Of a stretch of 64,000 bases of DNA, positions 1 through 9,797 are shown in pieces (positions within the stretch are counted from its first letter, which is position 1; the number at the start of each line of letters is the position of its first letter). A program made the position numbers and the translations under genes. Where the stretch lies: NCBI GenBank assembly GCA_034401795.1, contig CM067360.1:125636883-125700882 (forward strand), given 5' to 3'. This DNA comes from Chaetoderma sp. LZ-2023a (Eukaryota > Mollusca > Caudofoveata > Chaetodermatida > Chaetodermatidae). A model generated the notes under the pieces. It did not search any database. It was not told the DNA's origin and was given only the letters and a program-made list of their open reading frames with translations.

Positions 1-91
1 AATATTTTTTAATTGTACCAGTGCCATGATTGGAAAATAATCCAAGATAGTCACCATTTATCTGACAAAATGTGAGAAAAATCTTACATCG

Positions 92-93
<2 letters not shown>

Positions 94-160
<67 letters not shown>
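94..160. repeat. (AT)n microsatellite
   Basis: About 33 uninterrupted AT dinucleotides. Likely length-polymorphic. The Tyr/Ile-rich open frame that runs through it is an artefact of the repeat. Confidence 0.97.
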
Positions 161-163
<3 letters not shown>

Positions 164-382
164 CGATTATCATCATTAAAATTAATCCAATAAAGAAATC
201 CAACATAGCTGCATTGTCCATGGTGGCTATGAGATAAATTCATTTATGAACTTCTCATCAACAAATTTTAATGGTTCATCCCTCATCATATTTCCCAAAT
301 TTTTGTCAAATCAGTTCAGCAGTTCTGGAAGTAATTTTTCAAGATGCCCGCCATACAAGTCTGCCAAAAAAACCTCCGAGAT
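161..382. other. non-coding stretch, nothing recognised
   Basis: AT-rich sequence between the microsatellite and the first palindromic MITE. I see no exon with splice sites and no repeat. It is probably intron of the minus-strand ankyrin gene. Confidence 0.4.
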
Positions 383-640
383 GTTTAACAGTTGAACACT
401 CAAAATAGCCAAAATGGCATTTGCAGTGGTCATGGGAAATGTTCTTTTACAGACCAAGATAAAAACTATCTTTGAAAATTTACCACTGCAATGACTGGTT
501 CGATAACCGAGCCAGTTCGAGTCAGCTGAGCCAGTCATTCCAGTGGTAAATTTTCAAAAATCATATTCTCTTGGTCAGCAAATGAGCATTTTCTTTGAGA
601 AAATAGAAATTTTCTTGAACAAATTGAAGGGTTAAAGGAT
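383..640. repeat. PAL1 palindromic MITE copy
   Basis: Foldback element whose arms carry 'tttgaaaatttaccactg' and its complement. The centre contains 'cgataaccgagccagt' and its inverse. The outer end reads 'gaagggttaaag'. The family is defined by cleaner copies at 48446-48597 and 63725-63839, which start TTAACCCTTTAATGG and end with its complement, a piggyBac-like TTAA layout. This copy is old and its left end is blurred. Confidence 0.75.
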
Positions 641-858
641 TCAATGTGTTTCTAAATATAGCACAAATTCCAAGATAACACTTCAGGTGTGTCAGTATAA
701 AATCAGTTGAAAACTTACTTGAATAGGTGTAATGTATGTCTTGGGCCAAGAAAGGGCACATCAAGCAACAACACCGCACCCCGCTGGATACACTTATTAA
801 CAACTTTGCCAAATTAATTAAAAAAAATACTCAGCAGCATATTTCGTTTATTATAAAG
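641..858. other. non-coding stretch, nothing recognised
   Basis: No supported exon, RNA gene or repeat. The short minus-strand open frame here has no domain and no splice context. Confidence 0.4.
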
Positions 859-893
859 AACAAGAGGCTCATGGGCCTGTGACACTCACCTGG
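859..893. repeat. head of a dispersed repeat (cAAGAGGCtCATGGGCCTgt)
   Basis: The string 'caagaggctcatgggcct' followed by 'gacactcacctgg' is, from memory, a recurrent start of dispersed elements in bivalve genomes. Only this head is recognised. The ~150-bp unit at 1188-1320 may be the tail of the same insertion. Family name unknown. Confidence 0.35.
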
Positions 894-946
894 ACCATTA
901 GTATTTGAAGCATTTGCATTTAAATAACTATACAAGATTCATTTCA

Positions 947-1154
947 TTAACCCGTAACACTCTGATGTCAAAATTAAAAATTTTTAAATTAAATTAAAAG
1001 ATAAACTGGTGTTCATTTTTCACCAAATTTTGTGGAAGATGGTGCTGTCATAGACAGCAACATCGTCCACCAAAATTGTTGAAAAATGTACACCAGTTTC
1101 ATTGCTATTGATCCAGTAAAAGCTGGAAAATTGACATCAGAGTGCAAAAGGTTA
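947..1154. repeat. PAL3 foldback MITE with TTAA-type ends
   Basis: The outer inverted repeats pair 'ttaacccgtaacactctgat' with 'atcagagtgcaaaaggtta'. Inside is a second near-palindrome, 1003-1099, whose arms are 'aaactggtgttcatttttca' and its complement around 'gctgtcatagacagc'. Ends starting TTAACCC suggest a piggyBac-type non-autonomous element. There is no coding capacity. Confidence 0.7.
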
Positions 1155-1187
1155 GAGATGGAAAAAGAAATTTCACATGAAAAATCT

Positions 1188-1320
1188 AGCGATCAAAATT
1201 CTGAATGTAAATTCTTGCGTTTATGATCATAAGATCATTTTAGCCAAGTTTGGTTGAAATTGCTCCAAGTAGTAAGAAGAAGCAATTTGTCAATTTCTGG
1301 TAAATTTGTAATAAATTTCT
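1188..1320. repeat. single unit of the ~150-bp satellite
   Basis: Contains 'gatcaaaattctgaatg', 'tttggttgaaattgctccaa' and 'caatttctggtaaatttgta' in the same order as the tandem array at 8230-8990. It shows the unit also occurs dispersed. It ends against the Penelope-like element. Confidence 0.75.
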
Positions 1321-1354
1321 AAAGGACTCAAGAGCTGTCTCCAAACATCTACGA

Positions 1355-2660
1355 GTGCATGGCTGCCCCGGCACATTAACATCACGGAGATTACTCACAT
1401 TACTTAAAATAGTGCTCACCAGCAACAACTTTGAGTTTAATGATGAACATTATCTCCAAATTGGCGGCACAGCTATGGGTACGAAATTAGCACCGAGCTA
1501 TGCCATCATCTTCATGGCCCAACTCGAAGAAAAACTACTTAGGACAGCTGATGTACAGCCAGCCCTATATTACCGCTACATCGATGATATTTTTATAATC
1601 TGGACCAAAAGATCCGACTCACTGGAAAATTTCATAACACATATGAATAACGCGCACCCGACGATCAAATTCACAGCAGAAAAATCCAGAATCCATCAAT
1701 TTTTTGGACACCAAAGTGTTTATTCTCCCAAATAGACACTTAGGCTTCGACCTCTACACCAAACCAACAGATACACACGGGTATCTACACTACTCATCAG
1801 CCCATCCAAAATCTTCTAAACAAGCGAGCCCATACGGACAATTTTTGAGACTACGAAGAATCTGCAGTAGAGAAACAGATTTCCTTAAAAACGCACATGA
1901 AATGGTACACCACTATGCAATAAGAGGATATCCAACAGATACCCTCATTACTAGCCTACACAGAGCAATTCAACAAAACCGTAAAGACCTACTCCTGCCT
2001 AAACCAACTAAGGAAATCAACACTCGGATACCATGTATCACTGATTTCCACCAACACAGCAAACTAGCCCAAAAAATAATCAAACGCCACTGGCCACAAC
2101 TACAGTCACGCCCAAAATGTCAGGCCACATTTACAGAGACACCTATCTTTGGCCACAGACGCAATCCATCCTTTAAGGACACATTGGTCACCGCTAAATT
2201 CATAGACCCAAGGAAATTTGGACAACAAGGGAAAAGCATAGCGAACCCTATACATCCATGCGCCAAAAACAACTGCATATTTTGTAAAAACATGAACAGC
2301 ACAAACTGTTTCAAAAGCTCACACACTGGGCTAAAATATTACATCAAAACAAAAACATTCTGCCACACCATGAATGTCATTTACTTACTCACCTGCAAGA
2401 AATGCCTTAAACAATATGTAGGTGAAACTAAACGGGAATTCCAGGTTCGCATCAAAGAACACATCAGGGATATTAAAAACAACAAAGACACATCTGTAGC
2501 ACAACATTTTAATCTTCCCAAACACGGACCCACAGATGTCAACCACAGAATAATTGAAGTATTACGTCACGATCCCGATTTCCGCAAGGATCGCGAAAAA
2601 TTCTGGATTCATCAACTACATTGTATGGATCCAATAGGCATCAATCACGCAGATTGGTAA
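1355..2660 (+). pseudogene. Penelope-like RT / GIY-YIG endonuclease (partial)
   Basis: The first open part has RT motifs typical of Penelope elements: GGTAMGTKLAPSYA (the MGxxxAP block) followed by YRYIDDIF, the YxDD catalytic box. The second part holds the thumb and linker, then a GIY-YIG nuclease reading NVIYLLTCKKC...QYVGETKREFQVRIKEH, with the paired aromatic/glycine core, the conserved Arg and a downstream KDREKFWIHQL helix. The enzyme would nick target DNA and prime reverse transcription in the nucleus. The two halves lie in different frames, and the fingers region is absent. The stop after HADW fits the family's usual C-terminus. Confidence 0.85.
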
Positions 2661-2842
2661 TCATCATCTACCTCTGGTAGTAAAACTTTTATTGATTATG
2701 TGGTTACCAACACACCCTACCCTTGGTCACGCTTATGACGCCATAACCATGACGTCACACCTGATATTACGTCACAAGTACGTACCGACGTTGCAATACA
2801 CCAACGTCCCACACACATACTCCGATTAGTCATCAACAAGTA

Positions 2843-3196
2843 ATGGACAGATTCATCTGCCCTCTCTGCATGGCCTCCTTCACCAACAGAACTTCTCGCC
2901 GACGTCATATCAGGACCATACATGAGAAAAAGGGCTTCTGGGTCTGCGAAATCTGCAATCACCACTACAGCAGGACAGAAGATCTCCGGAGACACCTTGC
3001 AGAAATACACAAAATTTTCCCAACTACAGCAGAACTGATCATCACATCCAACAACGTAGACAGGACCATTAACCAAGCATCAATAGACGTAGCTCTAAGA
3101 CAAGAGCCTGCACCGGTCCCCAGCACCGCCAACGTCTCCTGTCGGGTCACGATCAGCTTCAGACCATATCCTGAATGGTGGTATTCTCCAGATTAA
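2843..3196 (+). CDS. small two-finger C2H2 zinc-finger frame
   Basis: 117 codons from an ATG. Two tandem C2H2 fingers fill the first half: FICPLCMASF...HIRTIH and WVCEICNHHYS...HLAEIH, each C-x2-C-x12-H-x4-H. The second half is low in motifs. It begins about 180 bp after the endonuclease stop and precedes the ribozyme, so it may be an accessory frame of the Penelope-like element, for example a nucleic-acid-binding ORF1-type protein. It could also be a captured host fragment. Finger spacing is intact, which argues against simple decay. Confidence 0.6.
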   Translation: MDRFICPLCMASFTNRTSRRRHIRTIHEKKGFWVCEICNHHYSRTEDLRRHLAEIHKIFPTTAELIITSNNVDRTINQASIDVALRQEPAPVPSTANVSCRVTISFRPYPEWWYSPD

Positions 3197-3254
3197 CATC
3201 TTGGAATTAGAGAATCCACCAAATCATTATTCCTCTCCCCTTTCAAGCTGCTGA

Positions 3255-3524
3255 GAAACACCAAACTCCGACTTAATTAGCGGCGCCACACCCCCTGAGG
3301 TGTTCGACCCAGGCTTTAACATCCCAGACAGCGGGGTCTCAGGACCAACATTCGAGGAAGATCTCCTAGAGGATCAAAACACCCTGTCACTTGAGGACCC
3401 ATTCCTTCCTCTCTCACTCAACAACGAAGAAATTGATTTCCTCATTCCTGAAGAAGACGCAAGCCGTGAAGAGGACGAACTGTCTGCAGACAATCTGCTC
3501 CTTATCCTGAACCAATTGGACTAG
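3255..3524 (+). CDS. acidic open frame, function unknown
   Basis: Open frame without an obvious ATG. It encodes an Asp/Glu-rich peptide (FEEDLLEDQNTLSLEDP ... IPEEDASREEDELSADNLL) and stops at 'ctggactag', followed at once by 'aggtaagaaa', which resembles a splice donor. It could be a downstream piece of the zinc-finger protein (fingers plus acidic tail, transcription-factor-like) or an exon. No family recognised. Confidence 0.35.
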   Translation, partial: ETPNSDLISGATPPEVFDPGFNIPDSGVSGPTFEEDLLEDQNTLSLEDPFLPLSLNNEEIDFLIPEEDASREEDELSADNLLLILNQLD

Positions 3525-3619
3525 AGGTAAGAAAATTATTATTCTCTGCCTCCGCTTGTTCTAATAATTTTTTTAAAAACATCCAAAAAACCGTGGATGA
3601 TAAGATGTATCACTTGTAT

Positions 3620-3690
3620 ATCATTTCTCGTCTGATGAGTATAACCAAACTTGGTACGAAACGCTAAGAGTCAGGATCACACTGGAAAGA
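3620..3690 (+). ncRNA. hammerhead ribozyme remnant (type I, Penelope style)
   Basis: Conserved core CTGATGA at 3632-3638, a stem-loop II built on 'accaaacttggt', GAAA at 3658-3661, then a very short stem III 'CGC-TAA-GAG' and 'TC', with expected cleavage after C3672. The tiny stem III with a TAA loop is the form known from Penelope-like elements. Stem III has one G.A mismatch and stem I pairing is weak, so this copy may be inactive. Confidence 0.65.
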
Positions 3691-3868
3691 ATACATTAAC
3701 TAGTATTCGTTAGCCAATCTTACTCCCACTATACTACTCCATTAGACCATGATCATGGACACTCAATAAATTTATACTAAATTTATTAAAGACAGCCCTA
3801 ATAGACATAACGGCCACCTACCAGTGGCCCTCTCAAGCCACAATACCAAAAACTTTAGTATCACAAGA

Positions 3869-4231
3869 TTCCAGCTGCACAAACACGGCTGTATCCAATA
3901 TAGAAAGATGCTACCAGCTACACCACACTGTAAACCGGCTACACCTTTCAAAATCTCTACAATAATCCGCCTACGGTATCTACCTCACCGGCTACATACC
4001 AAACCAATCTGGCTACGGGATGACCCATCCCGGCTACATCGTTCAAGTTTCTTACCAATCCGGCTACTGTAGCTACCTCTACCGACTACACACGCAGCCA
4101 ATCCAGCTACGGGATAACCTAATCCCGGCTACACAAAGCCATAATCCGGCTACACAAAGCCATAATCCGGCTACAAAATGTCTATCCCAGCTACAAAATC
4201 AAAATCCGGTCACACCTCAATGTGTAGCCGC
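3869..4231. repeat. array of ~14 degenerate aatccGGCTACa motifs
   Basis: GGCTAC or one-base variants (CAGCTAC, CCGACTAC, CTGGCTAC) recur at irregular 15-35 bp steps. Two perfect neighbouring units read 'cataatccggctacacaaag'. The block ends with the inverted form 'gtgtagccg'. It lies just upstream of a TATA box, so it may be an enhancer-like or protein-binding array of the Penelope pseudo-LTR. It is not CRISPR-like. Confidence 0.7.
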
Positions 4232-4241
4232 ATTTGGAAAG

Positions 4242-4250
4242 TATAAAAGG
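4242..4250 (+). promoter_or_regulatory. TATA box (TATAAAAGG)
   Basis: A strong TATA consensus directly downstream of the GGCTAC array. A pyrimidine/CA start-like context ('atccagactcaac') lies about 30 bp further on. Probably a promoter in the pseudo-LTR of the Penelope-like element. No downstream gene is kept because a DIRS fragment begins about 90 bp later. Confidence 0.5.
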
Positions 4251-4339
4251 AAGACGCAAACTGTGTATTGGCATCCAGACTCAACTTGCACACAAGTTCG
4301 CATCAGGACAAAGAAAGCACAATCAAGCTTCTCATAGAA

Positions 4340-4985
4340 GTATATTTAAAACACTTACTTCATCACTTCCCCTCTTTGCCAAGCAAGCGATAACAGTCAT
4401 TAATGCTGATTTGTATCCAGCAATAGAATTAGGCTTAAGACTATAGGCATCATACAGGTGACAGAGGAAATCAGCTACTACCTGAATAGATGCTTCCATC
4501 AGATTGATACATCTCCTTGAGCACCATTCTGCAAATCTGTTGATTTTATAATTTTACGCTCTGGAGGTTGACCCCCTTCTGGCTCTCGCCATGAAATTGC
4601 CTGCTTGCTCAGAAAAGCCCTCCTTAATTGCGGATTTTTTGACAACATCCATGCAGACAATTGAAACATTGACGGATTGTTGTGAAGGGTCTTGCCCTGG
4701 AAGATAATATTGTCCATCAGAGGCAGAGGAACCAGACCGGTACCAGTGACAGATGCAACAGCAGACCTCTTATCCATTCTGGACTGTATCCGTGCGAAAG
4801 CCATTGCAAGACTAAGCGGTCCTGAATTAACCGCTCCCACTTCTGAATGTGGCAAGTCAAATGACCTCCCACTGGTGCACCTAGGGTTGACGGGGTGCCC
4901 ATAAATTTTAGAAGTGGGAGTGTCTCTGGTACGAGTGACAACACCCGAGTGGTACTTGTGGTAACCGGAAAAAATGTTATTGCAT
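4340..4985 (-). pseudogene. DIRS-A1 YR and pre-RT remnants
   Basis: Minus-strand matches to the YR N-terminal region (RRAFLSKQA, PPERKIIKSTDLQNGAQ, which is the alternate-frame signature over the YR start) and to the pre-RT segment (GAVNSGPLSLAMAF). Identified by comparison with the fuller copies in this window. Confidence 0.75.
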
Positions 4986-6911
4986 CAGGCCCGGTTACCA
5001 CGCGCCGCTCCTCGCGCGCCGTGACCAGCACCACATGCACCACGGTGCGCGGGCTGCTGTCTGGCTGGCTGCGCTTGAGGCACTGGCTGACGTACAACAC
5101 GCTGCTGCTTGTGCGGCCGACGCGGTCTCTGAAACCGGCCGGCCTGCTGGCCTCTGACAATGCCAGCACCGCCACGAGCGTACTGCTGTCGAGCAGCCGA
5201 GGGCTGAACACACACGTGTTCTCTGCGCAGCACTTCAAACTGTGCGTGCAGCGCCCTCTGGTTATTCACCAAAGTCACTGTCTCTTGGAGGTGCCGACAA
5301 CCTTCACCTCCAACGAGACCAGGGTCCGCCATCGGCGCTTGCAACAAGCGCGACTCGAGCTCGTGAGATGGGCACAAATTGTCCAACGCAAAAGTGCGCC
5401 TCGTTCTCAGCGACTTTGTGACTGACCTAGTCAGACAGTCCAACGCCAGGTTGATGCCATCCTGGATGGCTCGTTGGACTGTCACAGGACTAGGCTGTTG
5501 CTGCACCGATGCTGCTACTACCCCCCGATAGCAGCTGAGAGACATGCGACAGCCCACTAATCGCCGCTCGTGAACCCTCCTCGGTGTCGCGCAAAGCGAC
5601 ATTAGCCGAGCGCATAGCGCCCGTGCACAACGCTCCCGTGTCAGCCCGGGAAGCCAGCCGCGTATCTTCCCCCAGAGCGGCACGGCGCGGTTATCCACGC
5701 TCGGTCTGGGTGCTAGGCCATATCGAGCATACTGACTAGCAGTAACTCGACATCGTCTAGCAACCTCGCGGGGGGTCTTCACGAGGCGACCTTTCGGTCT
5801 GATCGACTCCTCTGCCGCCGAGAACATATCTAAGATATGTTCAGCATACAGGAGAGACAGTCGTGCTGGCCAACGGCTTTGCCTGTAACCATGCCCGAGG
5901 GTTACCAGCGGCCATCTCGTCCACGGAGAGCTCTGGTCTGACAGCGAGGAGCCACGCACATGCTTCTGACCAGTCTTCATCTGTGGCTACCTGCGAATTG
6001 CCGATGAGCAGCGGGCCCTTGTCATCTTCAATGGCATTCGCAGGTATGGCCGAGGAGGAGGAGGCTATAGACGAACCTGGCTGGCCAGGGGAATGTGTAC
6101 GGGCCCGCGAGGGCTGGCATAACATTCTCCATAGGCTGACCAGGCACCAAGGCCGCGCTTTGTGTGGGGGTTCATGCACACCAGCGCGGCCTGGAACATC
6201 TGTATGAGATTCCACGTCTAAGCGTGGAATCTTATACGGGCGGCAGCCTGCTCCAAACCGGCCCACAGGCTGAACCATGAAACCTGCTCCCGAGGGAACA
6301 GTGCCATAGGTGCGAGCGGTCACGCTCCCCATGAGAGGAGAGTAGACGCTCGCATCCATGTCTTCATGGTCATCCTGTGGACCGAGCAGGTAGTCTTCAT
6401 CATCTTCCTGGTCAGGAAAGTTAGACTCTGGATTAGTAAAGAAAACTAACCCAGACTGATAAGGAGAATGCTCAAAAGCAGATGAGGGTACTCCGCAAGT
6501 GATTGTGGTCAGGCCCGCTGGTCGGGCCCCGCCTGATGATGCTCGCGCCGCTGGAACACCAGGTGATGCGAACATCAAGCCTGGGTCCAAGACGGCCGCC
6601 CCCGGATCACTAAACACTTTGTCCGACCTAGTAGGGCATGATCCAGGGATGGGGGCTACCTGCACTGAGGTCGACGCGCAGGAAGTTGAAACACCTGTGC
6701 CAGGCAACAAGCCGCGAAGCATGTCAGGCAACAGGTCTTTCAAAGTCCTGCGCATCTCACTCACTAACTCAACCTTGACGGCCTCGAGCTCACCCATCTC
6801 AGAGGCCTTCTTCTTACCCTCCTTCTTGGTCTTCTTGCCCTCCTCAGCCATCAGCTTAGCCTGGGAACAGAAGAATTCAGAGGTTAGATCACCACCCCCC
6901 CCCCCCCCCAC
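4985..6911 (-). pseudogene. DIRS-A1 gag remnant
   Basis: Minus-strand gag-like protein with a Lys-rich start (KKTKKEGKKKASEMGE), a 'LKDLLPDMLRGLLPG' helix shared with the other copies (IKDLVPELLRGMLPG), an acidic 'EDDEDYLLGPQDDHEDMD' block and a basic Arg-rich C-terminus. Fossil, broken. Confidence 0.8.
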
Positions 6912-7945
6912 TCTTTACAAATGACACATTTGTTAGTTAGCCTACAAGCTGAACACAGATGGCAAGGGTGGGGGAAGAATCTAGCCTTCATAGGCTTCAG
7001 ACACGATGGACATTTCTGAAAAGGGAAGGGATACGAAGACAATGAGTATGATAGTTTTCAAAGCCTTGTTAATTGACTATTAGTACAAAACAAGAACAAA
7101 CTCGAGAGAAGACATCCACTTTTATGACAGACAACCCTGACGGGACAGCTGACTTCTCTAGTTAATAAAAAAACAATCACAACCAGGATCCCAAATTAAG
7201 AAAGAGAGAAAGATTATGACTATCTAGATATCTCTCCACCATCATAATAAAGGGTGATGAACACATCACAGAATTCTCTAAACTAAGATTATGACATCAA
7301 GGAAAGAGAAATACTCTGGTTGATTATGACATCAAACCTCAATGCAAAAGCTCCTTCAAGGAGAGGGGATGTTAGAAAAGAATGCAAGAAATATCTAGAT
7401 ATTAAGGAAATTCATACCTCCCGAATAATATAATATCAAATTATATATATTCGAGAACCCATGCACACACAAGAGAGAATATAGTGCAATAAAAAAAGGC
7501 AGCAGAAAATTGTGATTTTCAAATAATTATGTGCCATATTTAATAAACTCCCTTAGCCTGAGCACAGGCAACCATCCTCTTGTGCAGGAGAACACGTCCA
7601 TCCATCCGTCGAGAATCCTCTTCCAGAACTGATGAGGGGGGATGGGACAAAAGGAAGGAGATATTTCCTTTATTAATTTAATATATCGCCAACCCTTAGA
7701 CATATAACGATGATAAGTAAAAAAAGAGACGTGAACAACCTTCGAGAGCAGAACAGGAATCCTTATTTAGGAATAAGACAAACCTGTAAGCACAAAGCAC
7801 AAGAGATTAATAGCCCTAGGCGCTGGGAAAAAATTTAACAAGGATTCCCAGCGCCTGAAAATGCGGTACCGTTGAAATGGCCGCGACGAAAAACGGTAAC
7901 AAATAAAAGTTACAAGTCTTAAATAAATATATGGAACAATATCAC

Positions 7946-7990
7946 CTTAGCGGATGATGATGACTCTTCCAATACTTTAGCATCAGCCAT
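7946..7990 (-). CDS. DIRS-A1 leader exon
   Basis: A 15-codon open frame (MADAKVLEESSSSAK) ending at AAG|GTGATATT, a splice-donor consensus. It sits where copies A2, A3, A5 and A6 each have a 17-codon frame ending at a donor. A 3' splice consensus (CCCTTTTCAG) lies near 7018, just before the gag Cys cluster. Confidence 0.5.
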
Positions 7991-8085
7991 GATGGATTGG
8001 GATGATTTTGTTCTAGAGAATTTTCAGATAAAGAGCCTGTGAAGATTTTCACACGTTGCTTCTCAGCCAATATATTAGAAAACAG

Positions 8086-8226
8086 AAGTACCGGTATGCG
8101 CATGCGCAGTGGGTGGTGTGTCATGTGCACCTAACCTTTTATAATTCTGAATATTATTGAATTTAGAGCCGATATACTAGTATATCAAGAGTGTTAGGGA
8201 AGTAAGTATGTTCTCATGATGTGAAA
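8086..8226. repeat. DIRS-A1 right terminal repeat
   Basis: Contains 'gcgcatgcgc', 'gcacctaac', 'attattgaat', 'gttagggaagtaagtatg' and ends 'tgatgtgaaat', in the order of the other family A right ends. Its partner at the left end is absent. Confidence 0.8.
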
Positions 8227-8229
8227 TGA

Positions 8230-8990
8230 TAATTTCCGGTAAATGTCATAAAAATCTAAGATTTTCACCCAAAAAATTGATGAATTGATTGAAAATTCTG
8301 AACGGAAGTTCTGGAGCCTACAACCATAGAATCCATCTAACCAAATTTGGTTGAAATATATCGAGCAGCTATGGAGCAGTACCATTTTGACCATTTCCGG
8401 TAAATGTTTTATAAACTCTAGGAATTTCACGCAAAAAATTGACGAAGCTCTAGAGCCTATGGCCATAGGATCCTTTCAGCTAAATTTGGTTGAAATCGCT
8501 CAGAATGGTAAGGAAAAGCAATTTGACAAATTCTGTTACATTTTTAATAAAATCCAAGATTTTCACCAAAAGAATTGATGAATCAAAATTCCGAATGAAA
8601 GTTCTGGAGTCCATCATCACAGGATCCTTTCAGACAAATTTGGTTGAAATCAATGAGAATGGTAAGAAGAAATTTGACAATTTCTGGTACATTGTTCATA
8701 AAATCTAAGACTTTTACCCCAAAACTTGATGAATCAAAATTCTGAAGGGAAGTTCTGGAGCCTACCACCATAGGTCCTTTCAGCCAAATTTGGTTGAAAT
8801 CACTCAGAATGGTAAGGAGAAAAAGCAATTAGAAAATTTCTGGTACATTTTTCATAAGCTCTAAGATTTTCACCCAAAAAATTTATGAATCAAAATTCTG
8901 AATTGAGTTCTGGAGCCTACGACCACAGGGTCCTTCCAACTAAATTTGGTTAAAATCGGCCAAGTGGTTAATGAGGAGTAGTGTTTTAAA
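8230..8990. repeat. tandem satellite, five ~150-bp units
   Basis: Units begin near 8234, 8395, 8531, 8682 and 8838 with 'ttcygGtaaatg/ttctggtacat'. Each carries 'aagattttcacccaaaaaat', 'tgaatcaaaattctga', 'gttctggagcctacnaccat' and 'caaatttggttgaaatc'. Unit length varies from 136 to 161 bp. The array runs into 'gatggacggatgacggacag', a tail typical of lophotrochozoan dispersed repeats. DIRS-A1 abuts its left edge. Confidence 0.9.
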
Positions 8991-9088
8991 GCATAAGTTG
9001 ATGGACGGATGACGGACAGATGATTACCATGGCATAAGCAGCTAATTATAATATCAAATCTGTCATTATGAAAATGGTAACTACTTAC

Positions 9089-9166
9089 TGCTCGAACTCT
9101 GTTAAGCAAGTTAGAAATATCAGAAAATCCCTGAGCTAAAGCCAAGATTCCAGGCGTCACTCCATC
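9089..9166 (-). CDS. dapk1-like: DAPK-like gene, ankyrin exon g (C-terminal half-repeat)
   Basis: A 78-nt exon, phase 0 at both ends, with acceptor 'ctacAG' on the right and donor GTAAGTAG on the left. It encodes 26 residues starting DGVTPGILALAQGF and ending LLNRVRA. Human DAPK1, from memory, has DGKT...LA...GLLARLRK at the same point, the end of the ankyrin block before the linker to the ROC GTPase domain. It is the last exon of the gene visible here. The ROC, COR and death-domain exons would lie further left and are not in the window. Confidence 0.75.
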
Positions 9167-9797
9167 CTGTAGTAATAGATAAATATATACATGTAGTTTA
9201 AAATTGTAGCACTATAAAGGTATGTCAGAGATATATATGTACTCAACATTCTCAGAATAAATGAGGCTGGAATGCCTGAAACTAACAGCCGAAGGCTCAG
9301 AAAATAATTATTCTGTAAGTATTGCTTTGCAATACATGTCCCCTACCTGGTGATATAAATCTCTAGAGATTGACTGTCAAAAACGCTATTACAAATTGAC
9401 ATAAGCAGCTGAAACTTGAACATGATCTCATAACAAAGCAGTATCCCAAGTTTCACATATATATGGTGATGGAGAACAAAAAGGTCTTGAAAGCTGATAT
9501 GTTTGTATTTTATAAGTCAAAAGGGGACATAGATCCATAAAAAAATGATGCAAATGCCTCAAACTCGAACCTGCTCTGTAACTTCTCATACCAAATCAAT
9601 GTACCAATTCTCAGCTGAATACATTGAAGGACTGCAAAAAAAAAGTGTGGAAAACCAACTGCGAAAGATGGAGAGACGGACGGATGGACAGACGGAATGG
9701 AACCCTATAGTTCCCCCCAACCCCCTCCCCCGGTTTTACAAGTAGGGGACTAATAAAGAGAAATGACAGATCTGAATGCACTGGATTGTTCCATTAC
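9167..9797 (-). other. intron f-g of the DAPK-like gene
   Basis: A 631-bp intron, the shortest seen. About two thirds of it is a TIR element at 9338-9750. The remainder is AT-rich with no other feature recognised. Confidence 0.7.
9338..9750. repeat. non-autonomous element with 9-bp TIRs (GTCCCCTAC/GTAGGGGAC)
   Basis: About 413 bp bounded by GTCCCCTAC and its exact complement. The right end holds a '(g)acggacggatggacagacgg' run, then 'ccctatagttccccccaacc' and 'cggttttacaagtagggg'. Similar tails are common in bivalve repeats (memory). No coding frame of note. A target duplication is not clear. Confidence 0.6.

Larger units (their letters stand above)
1325..4335 (+). mobile_element. Penelope-like retroelement, 5'-truncated
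   Basis: Plus-strand retroelement with a partial RT, a GIY-YIG endonuclease, then a zinc-finger frame, an acidic frame, a hammerhead-like ribozyme and a GGCTAC array with a TATA box. RT and GIY-YIG together define Penelope-like elements, and many carry hammerhead ribozymes in their pseudo-LTRs, which supports extending it past the endonuclease stop. The right limit is the junction with a DIRS fragment near 4340. The left limit follows a satellite unit. Whether 3530-4335 is all one element is inferred. The copy is dead: the RT N-terminus is missing and the coding part has about one frame break. Confidence 0.75.
4340..8226 (-). mobile_element. DIRS family A, copy A1 (incomplete fossil)
   Basis: DIRS-type tyrosine-recombinase retrotransposon on the minus strand. 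Parts seen, right to left: the 5' terminal inverted repeat, a leader exon, gag, a pre-RT segment and a piece of the YR gene. The RT/RNase H core, ICR and left terminus are not seen. It is the most diverged family A copy, so probably among the oldest. Broken, with several breaks. It abuts the Penelope-like element on the left and a satellite array on the right. Confidence 0.85.

Noticed and set aside
58-243. Minus-strand frame of repeated Ile-Tyr
   Set aside because: It is the translation of the (AT)n microsatellite.
311-538. Minus-strand frame ending LADLYGGHLEKLLPELLN
   Set aside because: It overlaps a PAL1 MITE, has no splice-site context and no known domain.
3869-4231. GGCTAC array as a CRISPR array
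   Set aside because: Units are short, degenerate and irregularly spaced, and the genome is eukaryotic.
7620-7650. 'ctgatgagg' word as a second hammerhead
   Set aside because: No GAAA box or stem III follows at the required spacing.
9000-9080. Further ankyrin or ROC GTPase exon left of exon g
   Set aside because: No P-loop (GxxxxGK[ST]) or ankyrin signature with splice sites was found on the minus strand between 1 and 9088.
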